From assembly GCF_003014695.1 (NCBI RefSeq), contig NZ_PYAS01000002.1, positions 248,001-312,000 of the forward strand: a DNA stretch of 64,000 bases, given 5' to 3'. A program made the translations under genes and the position numbers. The notes under the pieces were generated by a model, which was given only the letters and a program-made list of their open reading frames with translations, searched no databases and was not told where the DNA came from. Shown here piece after piece: positions 8,510-18,110 of the stretch. The number at the start of each line of letters is the position of its first letter. The first letter of the stretch is position 1. This DNA is from Dyadobacter jiangsuensis (lineage in GTDB: Bacteria; Bacteroidota; Bacteroidia; Cytophagales; Spirosomataceae).

Positions 8510-10174
8510 CTTCAACCGTTCCAACCAAGCCTCAACGGTCGGACCTGATAGATCGAATAACAACCCCGGTAATATCCCTACCAGGATGGTCAAAATCACC
8601 AGTGGTACCAGCATGAGCGTTTCGCGACGGGTGAGGTCGGTAAGTACTTGCGTGGTGGCGTTTTTGTACCAGAATGAACTGAAAAACATCCGCTGGTAGG
8701 TCCATAGGAAGTAGCCGGCGGCCAGGACGATGCCAAGCGTGGATACTGCCGGAATCCAGACGGGCAGGGCATCGGACTGGAATGCGCCCATAAGAGTGAA
8801 CAATTCGCCAACGAAGCCCGAGAAACCCGGAAGGCCGAGCGAGGCGAAGAATGCAATGCCGGTGACGACGGTGTATTGCGGCATGACGGTGATCAGACCG
8901 CGGTAATGATCGATGCGGCGGTCGTGGGTGCGGTCGTAGAGTACGCCGGTGAGCAAGAAGAGCATCGCCGACAATATGCCATGGCTAACCATCTGGTAAA
9001 TGGCGCCATTGAAGCCTTCGGGCGTGAATGCGGCGATCCCGAGTAATACGAAGCCCATGTGCGAAACCGACGAGTAGGCGATCAGCTTTTTCAGATCGCT
9101 TTGGCCCAATGCATTGAAACCACCGTAAACGATCGAAATCATCCCCAGAATGGCGAGCGGAATGGCGCTGTACAAGGCTTCGGCCGGGAAGAAACCATCG
9201 ACGATCCGGATGAAACCATAACCACCGATTTTAAGCAAAATACCTGCGAGCACGACGGATATGGGCGTAGGCGCTTCCACGTGCGCGTCGGGCAGCCACG
9301 TGTGCACGGGCACGACGGGCAGTTTTACCGCGAACCCGATAAAGAGGAACCAGAACGCGAGCAGGCGCACCGGAATGTCGGCGATGAAAAACTCCGAAGC
9401 AGCGCTCAGGATCGAACCGGGAATGTAGTTGCCGGGGTCGGCCAGGTAGGTGAAACGGAATGTATGGATGAGTTGCTCCGGTGCGATTTTTCCGTCAAAA
9501 AGCCATTGCTGTATCTGCGGGATCATATCGGGATGTACCACGTCTTCGGGGCCGATGAGGCCTACCATGCGTGCGGTTTCGACCGGATCGATCACCGAAA
9601 GGTAGAGACCGATCATAACGATCAGGATCAGCAAGGAGCCGAGGAATGTGTAAATAAAGAATTTCAATGCAGCATATTCCCGCCGCGGGCCGCCCCAGAG
9701 GCCGATGAGGAAGTACATCGGCAGGAGCATAAATTCGAAGAACAGGTAAAACAGGAAGAAATCCTGCGCCAGAAAACAGCCCATTACACTTCCGCTGAGC
9801 AGGAGGTAAAGGCCAAAGTATGCCCTCGATTTGTGATTGACATTCCACGAACTGACAACGCCCGCCAGCAATACCACCACAGCCAGCAGCACCAGCGGAA
9901 AGCTGATCCCGTCAACAGCCAATGCATAATCAATGGAAACAACACCCAGCGAACCGATCGGCAGGGTAATCCAGTCTCTGACTTCGGAGAGTTGCAGTGC
10001 AGCGTTCTGACTATTGAATGACAAATACGATACTGCAACCACCACTACTTCCAGCAGCAATGCTACCAGCGCGATAAGCCGGAAATTGTGCTGGCTATCG
10101 ACCGGCCAGAATGCGACGGCAGCTGCGCCCAGTAACGGTATGGCAATTAAGAAGGTGAGTATATGATCAATCAT
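8507..10174 (-). CDS. nuoM: NADH-quinone oxidoreductase subunit M
   Basis: A 555-residue antiporter-like membrane subunit of complex I, from the ATG at 10174 (MIDHILTFLIAIPLLG); the codon before it, TTG, could extend it by one. About 14 hydrophobic segments are visible. The family glutamate is in FFEFMLLPMYFLIGLWGG near residue 145, and the conserved LPDAHVEAPTPISVVLAGILLKIGG loop-helix (positions about 9220-9300) holds the Lys typical of proton channels. It is 29 bp downstream of nuoL and presumably cotranscribed. No nuoN or nuoK lies nearby, which is unusual for a nuo operon. Confidence 0.93.
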   Translation of the reverse strand: MIDHILTFLIAIPLLGAAAVAFWPVDSQHNFRLIALVALLLEVVVVAVSYLSFNSQNAALQLSEVRDWITLPIGSLGVVSIDYALAVDGISFPLVLLAVVVLLAGVVSSWNVNHKSRAYFGLYLLLSGSVMGCFLAQDFFLFYLFFEFMLLPMYFLIGLWGGPRREYAALKFFIYTFLGSLLILIVMIGLYLSVIDPVETARMVGLIGPEDVVHPDMIPQIQQWLFDGKIAPEQLIHTFRFTYLADPGNYIPGSILSAASEFFIADIPVRLLAFWFLFIGFAVKLPVVPVHTWLPDAHVEAPTPISVVLAGILLKIGGYGFIRIVDGFFPAEALYSAIPLAILGMISIVYGGFNALGQSDLKKLIAYSSVSHMGFVLLGIAAFTPEGFNGAIYQMVSHGILSAMLFLLTGVLYDRTHDRRIDHYRGLITVMPQYTVVTGIAFFASLGLPGFSGFVGELFTLMGAFQSDALPVWIPAVSTLGIVLAAGYFLWTYQRMFFSSFWYKNATTQVLTDLTRRETLMLVPLVILTILVGILPGLLFDLSGPTVEAWLERLK

Positions 10175-10203
10175 CAAGCATTAATTTAACCGGCGGGGCT
10201 GCA

Positions 10204-12156
10204 TTACATCGCAACCAGCCACAATATCAACAAAAAGACGCCCATTACCGTCACGATGTAATACGACTGTATCCGACCGCTCTGCATATTCCGCGCGGCC
10301 TGGCCGGCTGAGCGGATGGAGAATACGGTGAGGTGTACCGCGCCATCGACAAACATCCTATCGAACCAGGCGATGAAGTGACCGAACACCAGGCTACCTT
10401 TGGCAACCAGATCGACAAGGGCGTCGACAATATTTTTTTCGAAGGCTTTGAGATACCTCGCAATCAGTTCGAAGGGAATGAGGAAATAACGCTCATTGGA
10501 ATAACCGCGCAACCAGTTGAGCGGGCTTTGCACAGGCTCGCCGGCTGGTATCGGGTCATGCACTTTGAATGGATTCTCAGCATTGGATTCGCGGTAAGCC
10601 AGGAAAATCGAAACGAACGTAACGGCACTCGCTACGAATGGTACCCAAGTCAAATGCTCGCCATGTTCCTTCCCGATCCAGTGCAGGAACCACCCTTCGG
10701 CATTAAATGGATTAATCGAAAACCAGAAGAACAGCGACAACGCCGAAAGCAACGCCATTGGTAACCACATGGCCACCGGCGACTCATGCGGGTGTACGCT
10801 CGCGGGGAAGCGTTTCTCTCCAAAAAATACCAGCCAAACCTGACGCGTCATGTAAAATGCGGTTAACCCTGCCGATGCGATGACCAGCACTGGGAATAAG
10901 TAGCCCAACGCACCAAATTCCGAAGCCCAGAAGAAACCTTCCGTGATAATGGCATCCTTGGAAAGGAAGCCCGAAAAGAACGGTAAACCCGCCAACGCAG
11001 CCGCGCAAATCAGGTAGCAAATAAATGTAATAGGCAATGCCTTGCGCAGACCGCCCATGGCGCGCATATCCTGCGGGTCATAACCAGGCAATTCATTGCC
11101 TGGACTCACGGCGTGGATAACCGACCCTGCCGAAAGGAACAAGCCTGCTTTAAAGAATGCGTGCGTTGCCAAATGGAACAATGCCGTTTGCCAGCTTCCG
11201 AAACCCACAGCCATGACCATTAAGCCAAGCTGTGACATCGTAGAATAGGCCAGGACTTTCTTGATATCCCAACCCTTTAATGCTTTCACGGCGCCGGTAA
11301 CCATGGTAATGGCCCCGATGATGAGAATTACCAATCGGGCGTCGATAGTGAGCAAAAAGGATATTCTTGCCAAAAGGAAAATACCAGCAGCCACCATCGT
11401 AGCGGCGTGAATCAATGCAGAAACGGGGGTAGGTCCTTCCATTGCATCAGGCAACCACCCCGACAGCGGGAATTGCGCCGATTTGCCCACACAACCGCCG
11501 AAAAGGCAAATGCCGATAGCAGTGAGTATGCCCGGCGGAATGGTGCCGATTTCGAGGGAAAGCACTTCAAAGTCCGTAGAACCGATATAGTAGAAGAGCA
11601 TCAAAATACCCGTCAGAAAGGCGGCATCACCAATGCGGTTGAGCACAAATGCCTTCTGCGCTGCCCACACCGGTCTTTTTTGGGTATACCAAAAACCAAT
11701 CAGCAGGTAGGACGATAGCCCCACAAGCTCCCAGAAAATGTACATCACCAGCAAACTGCCGGAGAGCACAATGCCGAGCATCGAAAAAAGGAAGAGCTGA
11801 ATGAATGCAAAATAGCGGTTTACATTCCGGTCGTCGTGCATGTAGGCCGTCGAAAACAGCTGCACGAGCAATGCCACGAAATGCACGATGACGAGCATCA
11901 TCGCGGACAGCGTATCGAAACGGAAGGAAAGATCAATAGGATGGCTGCCGATGGTAAGCCAGTGAAACCGGATGTAGTGGTTGGCCCCCGGGTCAGCGGA
12001 GGTTAAACTGACGAACAGTCCCGCCGCAGTAACCAATACCCCGATCCAGCCTGCGAATTTATTTAGACTTTTTCCACCAATCCACAGCAACAAAAAGCAC
12101 GAAAACGGCAAGCCCAACAGCAAATAAGCAGGTAAGTGGAATGCGGTGTCGGGCAT
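10204..12156 (-). CDS. nuoL: NADH-quinone oxidoreductase subunit L
   Basis: A 650-residue protein from the ATG at 12156 (MPDTAFHLPAYLLLG). The longer frame to 12216 adds a charged tail that does not fit NuoL. It shows the FWELVGLSSYLLIGFW segment, LPDAMEGPTPVSALIHAAT and a C-terminal extension with a lateral helix and a last transmembrane segment (QSGRIQSYYIVTVMG), all typical of NuoL rather than of MrpA or DabB. It pumps protons in complex I in the cytoplasmic membrane. Its partner nuoM follows at once; the other complex I genes are not in the window. Confidence 0.93.
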   Translation of the reverse strand: MPDTAFHLPAYLLLGLPFSCFLLLWIGGKSLNKFAGWIGVLVTAAGLFVSLTSADPGANHYIRFHWLTIGSHPIDLSFRFDTLSAMMLVIVHFVALLVQLFSTAYMHDDRNVNRYFAFIQLFLFSMLGIVLSGSLLVMYIFWELVGLSSYLLIGFWYTQKRPVWAAQKAFVLNRIGDAAFLTGILMLFYYIGSTDFEVLSLEIGTIPPGILTAIGICLFGGCVGKSAQFPLSGWLPDAMEGPTPVSALIHAATMVAAGIFLLARISFLLTIDARLVILIIGAITMVTGAVKALKGWDIKKVLAYSTMSQLGLMVMAVGFGSWQTALFHLATHAFFKAGLFLSAGSVIHAVSPGNELPGYDPQDMRAMGGLRKALPITFICYLICAAALAGLPFFSGFLSKDAIITEGFFWASEFGALGYLFPVLVIASAGLTAFYMTRQVWLVFFGEKRFPASVHPHESPVAMWLPMALLSALSLFFWFSINPFNAEGWFLHWIGKEHGEHLTWVPFVASAVTFVSIFLAYRESNAENPFKVHDPIPAGEPVQSPLNWLRGYSNERYFLIPFELIARYLKAFEKNIVDALVDLVAKGSLVFGHFIAWFDRMFVDGAVHLTVFSIRSAGQAARNMQSGRIQSYYIVTVMGVFLLILWLVAM

Positions 12157-12218
12157 AAGTGCGGGAATGCGTTTAATTTCGGCAAATATCCTGAATTCGC
12201 GGCCGAATTCAAACAATG

Positions 12219-13430
12219 CTAGATGTCTTTCTCAATATCGTCGATCTTCACAGCGCCGTGGACAACTTCCAGCAGTTCGCGCAGGTCGTACGTGGAGCGG
12301 TTATACGTATTGCCGAGGACAATGATCACCGCGTCGTCTTCGGGGCACACCCATAGCATGGTGTTATAGCCCTTCCACCAGCCACCATGGTAAATAAACC
12401 GCGGTGTATGATCCTCCTTGATGTGCATCCGGAAACCGTAACCATAATTGCGGATACCATCGCGTTCGAAGCTGCGGGGCTTGAATGCCTCGTCGAGCAT
12501 TTTCTTTTCGAGGATCAGACCCTTGGTGAGGCCATTGTAGAACCGGTAAATGTCCAGCGTGGTCGAATAAAGGCCTTTGTCTCCAACGACATCATCGTAG
12601 TAATCCTTTTCCAGCCTGCGCCCGTACTGGTGTCCGTCGGTGCGGTTTTTTGTAGCGGCAATGGTCGTGTCGGTTACCAGGTAGGTATTTTGCATGCCCA
12701 ACGGCGTGAAAATCTGGCTGTTCAGGTATTTCCCGAACGAATCTCCCGTCACTTTTTCGACGATTGCGGCCAGGACGCAGTAATTGGTATTGCAATAGTT
12801 GAACGAACGGCCCGGGCGATTGTAGGGCGTCGGGGTAGGCACCACTTTGGCATACCAATCCATGATTCTGAGGTTATCCGGATACTTCCGGCCATGGCGA
12901 ACACTGTCGTTGAATGAATAGATGTAATTCGGCAGTCCGCTGCGGTGGCTGAGCAGCATATCGACTTTCACGCCGTGATAGGGGAAATCGGGGAAAAAGC
13001 GCTGCACCGAATCGTCGAGCGCCACACGGCCTTCCTGGATAAGTTTCAAGACCGCTACCGCCGTAAATGGCTTTGAGAGCGACGCCAGCTGAAAACGGGA
13101 GTCGGCCGTGAGCGTGTCTTTCGCCTTCATATGCGCGAAGCCGAAGGAATTCCGGTAAAGTATTTTGCCTTTTTGAACGACGAGCACATTGCCGTTGAAG
13201 CCGGCGTTGCGCTTGCGCCTGAAAATGTCCTCGATCTTCGCGATTTTCTCCGCTGTTTCGGCATCAGGATTCGTTACCGGTACGGGATCGAGGTTTTTGA
13301 CAGACTTGCCAGACACGGCCACGTCCGGGGAATCGGCTTTGTTTTTTCTGACTAATCCCCAGGAGATCAACAAAATAACCAGGACGGCAATCGCCATCCA
13401 CCACACTTTCGGCTGCACTTTTTTCAACAT
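12219..13430 (-). CDS. Serine hydrolase, beta-lactamase/PBP class C-like
   Basis: A 403-residue protein with an N-terminal membrane anchor (residues 10-27). Its catalytic motifs are SLSK (SxxK) in FQLASLSKPFTAVAV near 119, YCNTNY (YxN) near 217 and YHGGWWKGY (HxG) near 351. This is the DD-peptidase/esterase/beta-lactamase fold anchored on the periplasmic side. It lies 62 bp upstream of nuoL on the same strand; a functional link is not evident. The substrate is unknown: D-Ala peptidase, esterase and peptide hydrolase are all possible. Confidence 0.87.
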   Translation of the reverse strand: MLKKVQPKVWWMAIAVLVILLISWGLVRKNKADSPDVAVSGKSVKNLDPVPVTNPDAETAEKIAKIEDIFRRKRNAGFNGNVLVVQKGKILYRNSFGFAHMKAKDTLTADSRFQLASLSKPFTAVAVLKLIQEGRVALDDSVQRFFPDFPYHGVKVDMLLSHRSGLPNYIYSFNDSVRHGRKYPDNLRIMDWYAKVVPTPTPYNRPGRSFNYCNTNYCVLAAIVEKVTGDSFGKYLNSQIFTPLGMQNTYLVTDTTIAATKNRTDGHQYGRRLEKDYYDDVVGDKGLYSTTLDIYRFYNGLTKGLILEKKMLDEAFKPRSFERDGIRNYGYGFRMHIKEDHTPRFIYHGGWWKGYNTMLWVCPEDDAVIIVLGNTYNRSTYDLRELLEVVHGAVKIDDIEKDI

Positions 13431-13526
13431 AGGCTTTTGGCCTTTAATAATCGGAACGTTGCCATGCTAACGACGGATCGAAAGCATTTTCTATACTTTA
13501 CTCTTACAAATTAAGCGCAGAATGCC

Positions 13527-14660
13527 TTACGGAACCAACACTTTCAAATGTTCTTTTCGACCATCCTTTTCATACATAACAAAATAAATGCCAGAAATGA
13601 GCGCACGTATAGGGATAAGATGAATGTATCCGCGGGCGCCGTCTTCGCGCCGGAATGGGACAGGAGTACCCCAGGATGTGAATAAAGCCAGTGCCGCATC
13701 ACGACTGTCGGGTACTACGAGGGTAATGCGTTGGGAAGTAGCAGGATTAGGGGCGATCCGGATGTCGGCTGTTATCAATGGGTTTAAAACTGAAATTGGT
13801 TTGCAGGTAGTGAAGCGCCCGTCCTGATCTACCAGTTTCAACCTGTAATAACTGGTCCTTGCCGGTGGATCAATGTCCATGAAGGAATAGGAGGTTCGCC
13901 CGGTGGTTTCGCCGGAGGCGGCTATTGTTCCAACCCCGGTGAAGTTTTTCATATCGCTGCTTCGCTCAATCACAAATTCGCTGCTATGCTTTTCCCATGC
14001 AGTTTCCCATTCCAATGCGGTCTGCCCGTTTTCCGAATGGCCTTTAAAATACGTAATGTCAACCGGCAGGATAATAGCCTGTACATCGCCATTCACGGAG
14101 ATTTCATCAAACCATAATGTGCCGTAAATGTCAATCGAATTGTAGGCGTAAATACGGAGTGTGAAGGTGTTGTTCGAAAGGTTTGTGAAGCTCACCGGGA
14201 TGTTGTAAGTATTGAATGTCCCGTTGTTGCTGATCACGAATGCATTCAGGTCGGCCGCGAAGCCATCCATACTCGTTCGGACTTTGATGCTGTTGGGGCC
14301 GTTATTCGAGCGGCGGAGGCGGAAACCGATGGAGGTAATGTCGTATTTAAATGAGTTGGCCGTAAAAGTGAACTCCATGTACCGCGAATTGGAGAATATT
14401 ACTGGCCAGGGCCTGATAATGTAGCCAACTACAATGGCGCCGCCGCTGCTGTAAACGGTGGGCAATGTAAATGTGTTGGGCCCGCCGGCGAGCATAGCGT
14501 CGGTTGGAGCGAAATTGGCATGGTCCGAAACCCCGGCCTGGGTGTAATCCATCGTCCATTTGACATGGAACGGCTCCTGCGCATTTGCATTCAAAACAAA
14601 AAGCAGTACTGCGGCCACGGCCACAATACTGCTCTCAAAGAATGGTATGTTCCTTTTCAT
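13527..14660 (-). CDS. Secreted protein with type IX C-terminal sorting domain
   Basis: A 377-residue protein. A signal peptide ends near NANAQ (residue 28) and a beta-rich region of about 180 residues follows. Next comes the segment LPVDITYFKGHSENGQTALE with a fibronectin-like fold (WETAWEKHSSEFVIERSSD), which in Bacteroidota commonly precedes a sorting domain. The last 75 residues fit a Por secretion tail: IAPNPATSQRITLVV, then LISGIYFVMYEKDGRKEHLKVLV. Inferred: translocated by T9SS and processed by PorU (gene at 45358). The functional domain is not recognised. Confidence 0.82.
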   Translation of the reverse strand: MKRNIPFFESSIVAVAAVLLFVLNANAQEPFHVKWTMDYTQAGVSDHANFAPTDAMLAGGPNTFTLPTVYSSGGAIVVGYIIRPWPVIFSNSRYMEFTFTANSFKYDITSIGFRLRRSNNGPNSIKVRTSMDGFAADLNAFVISNNGTFNTYNIPVSFTNLSNNTFTLRIYAYNSIDIYGTLWFDEISVNGDVQAIILPVDITYFKGHSENGQTALEWETAWEKHSSEFVIERSSDMKNFTGVGTIAASGETTGRTSYSFMDIDPPARTSYYRLKLVDQDGRFTTCKPISVLNPLITADIRIAPNPATSQRITLVVPDSRDAALALFTSWGTPVPFRREDGARGYIHLIPIRALISGIYFVMYEKDGRKEHLKVLVP

Positions 14661-14744
14661 GTGCGTGTTGTTTAAAGTAAAACTTACACTTACTGCTTTA
14701 CTTTTTACGTAAAGCCATGAAAAAGGTAACAGCTTGTAGAATAA

Positions 14745-16184
14745 TTAAAATTCTGCGCTCTTAGGGTAACGAGGGAACGGGATCACGTCGCGGATGTTAC
14801 CCATGCCGGTTACGAATTGTACGAGGCGTTCGAAGCCCAGACCAAAGCCCGAATGCGGCGCGGTTCCGAACTTGCGGGTTTCGAGATACCACCACAGGTT
14901 TTCAGGATCGATACCGATCTCCTTCACGCGGCCGAGCAGTTTCTCATAGCTTTCTTCGCGCTGACTACCGCCGATGATCTCGCCGATGCCGGGGAACAAT
15001 ACGTCCATCGCACGCACGGTTTTACCGTCCTCATCGAGTTTCATGTAGAATGATTTGATCTCGCGCGGGTAGTTGGTGAGGATCACCGGTTTTTTGAAAT
15101 GCTTCTCCACCAGGTAACGCTCATGCTCGCTCGACAAATCAATGCCCCAGCCAGTCACCGGGAACTGGAATTTGCCTTCTTTTTGCGGCTTCGATTTCAA
15201 CAAGATCTCGATCGCTTGGGTATAAGTCAGCCTTTCGAACGGGTTATCCACCACAAATGCCAGTTTTTCCAGCAATGGCAGTGAGCGCTCGTTCTGTGGC
15301 TTGTTCTTTTCTTCTTCTGTCAGGCGGTTTTGGAGGAAATTCAAATCGTCCTTGCAGTTGATCAATGCATAAGTGATCACTTTTTTGACAAAATCCTCTG
15401 CCAGGTCCATGTTGTCTTCCAGCTCGAAAAACGCCATTTCCGGCTCGATCATCCAGAATTCCGCGAGGTGGCGGGTGGTGTTGGAGTTTTCCGCACGGAA
15501 TGTCGGACCGAAAGTATAAATCTTTGAAAGCGCCATCGCGCCCAGCTCGCCTTCCAGCTGGCCGGAAACGGTCAGGTTAGCCTCACGACCGAAAAAGTCT
15601 TCTTTGAAATTGATCGCTCCTTCTTCCGTACGCGGCAGGTTGTTCAGGTCGAGCGTCGTCACGCGGAACATTTCGCCCGCACCTTCGGCATCGGAAGCGG
15701 TAATAACCGGCGTGTGCAGGTAGAAAAAGCCTTTTTCATTGAAATACTGGTGCACTGCGAATGCCAATGCGTGGCGGATACGCAGGATCGCGCTGAACGT
15801 GTTTGTGCGAGGGCGCAGGTGGGCGATCTCGCGCAGGAATTCCAGTGAATGCTTTTTGGGCTGCAACGGATATTCCTCAGGGTCAGCCGTTCCGTACACC
15901 TCGATGTCGGTAATTTTCACCTCCACTGTCTGTCCCGCACCTTGCGACGCGATCAGCTGGCCGGTTACTTTAAGGCATGACCCGGTGGTTACTGTCAGGA
16001 GCAGTTCGGCAGAAAACTGACCGGGTTCAGCCACTGCCTGGATATTATTGATGGTCGACCCGTCATTCAACGCGATGAAAATCGCGTTTTTGCTTTCTCT
16101 TTTTGTTCTTACCCAGCCCTTTACGACAACCGATTGGTTTTCAGGCGCAGTCTGTAAAATGTCTTTGATTTGCAACGGTCCCAT
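14745..16184 (-). CDS. asnS: Asparagine--tRNA ligase
   Basis: A 479-residue class IIb aminoacyl-tRNA synthetase from the ATG at 16184 ([10 protein letters not shown]); a TTG three codons earlier is less likely. An N-terminal OB-fold anticodon-binding domain ([19 protein letters not shown]) is followed by the catalytic core. Motif 2 is [21 protein letters not shown] and motif 3 is [15 protein letters not shown]. The specificity loop and the full-length C-terminus agree with AsnRS rather than AspRS. Essential, cytoplasmic. A TAATTTTG element on the minus strand (16253-16246) may be its promoter. Confidence 0.96.
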   Translation of the reverse strand: MGPLQIKDILQTAPENQSVVVKGWVRTKRESKNAIFIALNDGSTINNIQAVAEPGQFSAELLLTVTTGSCLKVTGQLIASQGAGQTVEVKITDIEVYGTADPEEYPLQPKKHSLEFLREIAHLRPRTNTFSAILRIRHALAFAVHQYFNEKGFFYLHTPVITASDAEGAGEMFRVTTLDLNNLPRTEEGAINFKEDFFGREANLTVSGQLEGELGAMALSKIYTFGPTFRAENSNTTRHLAEFWMIEPEMAFFELEDNMDLAEDFVKKVITYALINCKDDLNFLQNRLTEEEKNKPQNERSLPLLEKLAFVVDNPFERLTYTQAIEILLKSKPQKEGKFQFPVTGWGIDLSSEHERYLVEKHFKKPVILTNYPREIKSFYMKLDEDGKTVRAMDVLFPGIGEIIGGSQREESYEKLLGRVKEIGIDPENLWWYLETRKFGTAPHSGFGLGFERLVQFVTGMGNIRDVIPFPRYPKSAEF

Positions 16185-16245
16185 TTTGTTCAATTCAATC
16201 TTTAAAATGTCAGCCGGGAATGCCCGGTTTTTTACGAATGAGGCG

Positions 16246-16253
16246 CAAAATTA
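16246..16253 (-). promoter_or_regulatory. Putative -7 promoter element for asnS
   Basis: TAATTTTG on the minus strand fits the Bacteroidota -7 consensus TAnnTTTG and lies about 60 bp upstream of the asnS ATG. A short CCGGG/CCCGG hairpin (16214-16228) lies in the resulting leader. No clear -33 element was identified. Confidence 0.4.
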
Positions 16254-16310
16254 CAAATTCAGCCTCGAAAACCTATTGTAGCGCTGTAACTTACTTTTCT
16301 GTGGAACCCA

Positions 16311-17015
16311 ATGATTGTACAGTCTGGTTTTCAACGTAATTTTGCCCGTATCATCCTGATTAAAGACCCCATTACCTTGAATAACCGATTTGCCATGATA
16401 TTATCGGTGGTTTTCCACCCGCTGATACTCACCACATACCTGTTTGCATTGCTCTTTTTCCTCGCGCCCGACCTCGTGGGCGTGAGCGCATTCGAGCTGC
16501 CCGCGCTGGGGAGCCTGCTGCTTTTGCTTTGGCTGAATACCTTCATTGCGCCGGCTATCATGATGTTCTATTTTAAAAAGATGGGCATGATTACCTCACT
16601 ATACGTGGAAGATGCCGCCGAGCGTCGCATTCCCTACCTTGCCTGTGTGATCATTTACGGGTTGGCAACTTACCTGTTCGGTTGGCAACTGCAACCGATC
16701 GGCGAGATTGCACCTCAGATTTCCGTCATTCTGGCGAGTGTAACGCTTTCGCTCATCCTCGTGGCCATGGTGAGCTATTTCTGGAAAATCAGCGCCCACG
16801 CCACCGGGATAGGCGGCGCCATTGGTATGCTTTCGGGGTTGATGATCCGTTTCGATGAAAGCGCATTGCTGTTGCCGTTGCTGCTCACGATACTCATCGG
16901 CGGCTGGCTCATGAGCGCGCGGCTGCAACTGAATGCGCACACACCCTCGCAGATCGTTGCCGGTGTATTTTGCGGACTCCTCGTCAGTAGCGCCACTGTG
17001 TATTTCTACTTTTGA
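16311..17015 (+). CDS. PAP2-superfamily-like integral membrane protein
   Basis: A 234-residue protein with about six hydrophobic segments. The pair KISAHATGIGGAIG (about 164-177) and ARLQLNAHTPSQIVAG (about 205-220) resembles the SxH...RxxxxxHxxxQ half of PAP2 phosphatases, but the first KxxxxxxRP motif is not obvious. It may be a degenerate or specialised lipid phosphatase-like protein, as seen in many Bacteroidota. The start at 16311 is uncertain; downstream ATGs at about 16377 and 16395 are possible. It ends 18 bp before the crotonase gene and may be cotranscribed with it. Confidence 0.7.
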   Translation: MIVQSGFQRNFARIILIKDPITLNNRFAMILSVVFHPLILTTYLFALLFFLAPDLVGVSAFELPALGSLLLLLWLNTFIAPAIMMFYFKKMGMITSLYVEDAAERRIPYLACVIIYGLATYLFGWQLQPIGEIAPQISVILASVTLSLILVAMVSYFWKISAHATGIGGAIGMLSGLMIRFDESALLLPLLLTILIGGWLMSARLQLNAHTPSQIVAGVFCGLLVSSATVYFYF

Positions 17016-17033
17016 TAGAAAACACTTCATGGC

Positions 17034-17813
17034 ATGTATCAAAACCTCATTTTCGACAACCGCGACGGTGTCGCCCGCATTACGCTCAACCGCCCGGACG
17101 TTTTTCACGCCCTGAGCCCGGCACTCATTGCCGAAATCACCAGCGCCATCCAGACGGCGGCCAATGATGATACCGTCCGTGTAGTGCTCCTGACGGCCAC
17201 CGGCGAAAAGGCATTCTGCTCCGGTGCTGATCTCAAAGAAGCGAATGCGTCCGGCAAAAGTGCGGGTGAAATTCTGAGGGATTATTACGAGCCGATGATC
17301 ACTGCGATCCGGGACATTCCCAAACCCGTACTATGCCGTATGAACGGCCTCGCCGTTGGCGCTGGGTGCTCGCTTGCATTGGCCTGCGATGTAATTATCG
17401 CTGCCGATGACACCTACCTGAGCTTGTTGTTCGTGCAGATAGGCCTTATGCCCGATGCCGGCGCCACATTCATGCTGCCCAGGCTTGTCGGTATGGCCCG
17501 CGCTTTCGAACTGGCATCCACCGGCCGTCGCATCCCCGCCGCAGAGGCCCGGCAAATGGGCCTGATCGCCCATTCGGTTGCCCGCGAAGCCCTCGAAGAT
17601 GAAACCGAAAAGCTCATAGCCTACTACCGCCACGCCCCGACGCAGGCGATCGGTGCGATGAAGCATGCATTCAACCAATCGATGCACTCGAACCTTCCGC
17701 AAATGCTGGAAAACGAGCGCGAGAGTCAGGAAATGCTGTTTGGTACGCGCGATGTGCGGGAAGGTATTGCTGCTTTTCTTCAAAAAAGGAAGCCTGATTT
17801 CCAGGGTAGTTAG
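17034..17813 (+). CDS. Enoyl-CoA hydratase/isomerase family protein
   Basis: A 259-residue crotonase. The oxyanion-hole segments FCSGADLKEA (near 63) and MNGLAVGAGCSLALACD (near 103) are clear. In the active site the position of hydratase Glu144 is Gln (LLFVQIGLMPDAG), Asp follows in PDAG, and Glu is kept in RAFELASTG. The GLMPDAG pattern is closer to PaaG-type isomerases than to plain hydratases. Cytoplasmic acyl-CoA metabolism is certain at family level; the exact reaction is not. Confidence 0.88.
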   Translation: MYQNLIFDNRDGVARITLNRPDVFHALSPALIAEITSAIQTAANDDTVRVVLLTATGEKAFCSGADLKEANASGKSAGEILRDYYEPMITAIRDIPKPVLCRMNGLAVGAGCSLALACDVIIAADDTYLSLLFVQIGLMPDAGATFMLPRLVGMARAFELASTGRRIPAAEARQMGLIAHSVAREALEDETEKLIAYYRHAPTQAIGAMKHAFNQSMHSNLPQMLENERESQEMLFGTRDVREGIAAFLQKRKPDFQGS

Positions 17814-17902
17814 AAGATTTTGCGAAAATTTTCTTTAAATTTATCTGTCAGGATTTGCGACTGTAAAATTCATCTCATACATTTGCAGTCCAATTCGGAA
17901 AC

Positions 17903-17976
17903 GGTTGCGTAGCTCAATTGGATAGAGCACCTGACTACGGATCAGGAGGTTTGGGGTTCGAATCCCTACGTGACCA
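17903..17976 (+). tRNA. tRNA-Arg (anticodon ACG)
   Basis: A complete 74-nt cloverleaf. The acceptor stem GGTTGCG pairs with CGTGACC (two G-U pairs), the D arm has AGCTCAATTGGATAGAGC, the anticodon stem is CCTGA/TCAGG with loop CTACGGA (anticodon ACG), and the T arm has GGGTTCGAATCCC. The discriminator is A and CCA is not encoded. A strong terminator follows at 17983-18013. The 3' half is repeated, with an insertion, at 18047-18104. Confidence 0.96.
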
Positions 17977-17982
17977 CAAGTT

Positions 17983-18013
17983 AAAGCATCTGAGAACTCT
18001 CAGGTGCTTTTTT
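17983..18013 (+). terminator. Rho-independent terminator after tRNA-Arg
   Basis: The stem AGCATCTGAGA pairs with TCTCAGGTGCT (one G-U) and is followed by six T residues. It ends the tRNA-Arg transcript. Confidence 0.85.
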
Positions 18014-18046
18014 GTTGTATTGCCCCTGGGTGGCCCGCTACCGCGG

Positions 18047-18104
18047 TACGGATCAGGAGGTTTGGGCCGGGCCGCCGGGCGGTTCGAATCCCTACGTGAC
18101 CACA
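18047..18104 (+). pseudogene. Partial tRNA-Arg duplicate (3' half) split by a GC-rich insertion
   Basis: Bases 18047-18066 repeat exactly the 20 bases from the anticodon loop to the variable region of tRNA-Arg (17936-17955). Bases about 18082-18104 repeat its T arm, 3' acceptor strand and flanking CACAA. Between them lie about 14 extra GC-rich bases (CCGGGCCGCCGGGC). No 5' half is present. This is the pattern left when an element integrates at a tRNA 3' end, although the extra insertion is odd. It is not a functional tRNA. Confidence 0.75.
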
Positions 18105-18110
18105 ACTAAG

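Noticed and set aside
9059..10021. A 320-codon plus-strand open frame
   Set aside because: Antisense to nuoM, charged-residue-rich shadow without domain features.
10204..12156. A DabB or MrpA subunit instead of NuoL
   Set aside because: No dabA or other mrp genes are adjacent and the C-terminal lateral-helix extension is that of NuoL.
18047..18104. A second functional tRNA-Arg
   Set aside because: It lacks the 5' half and has extra bases in the T-arm region, so no cloverleaf forms.
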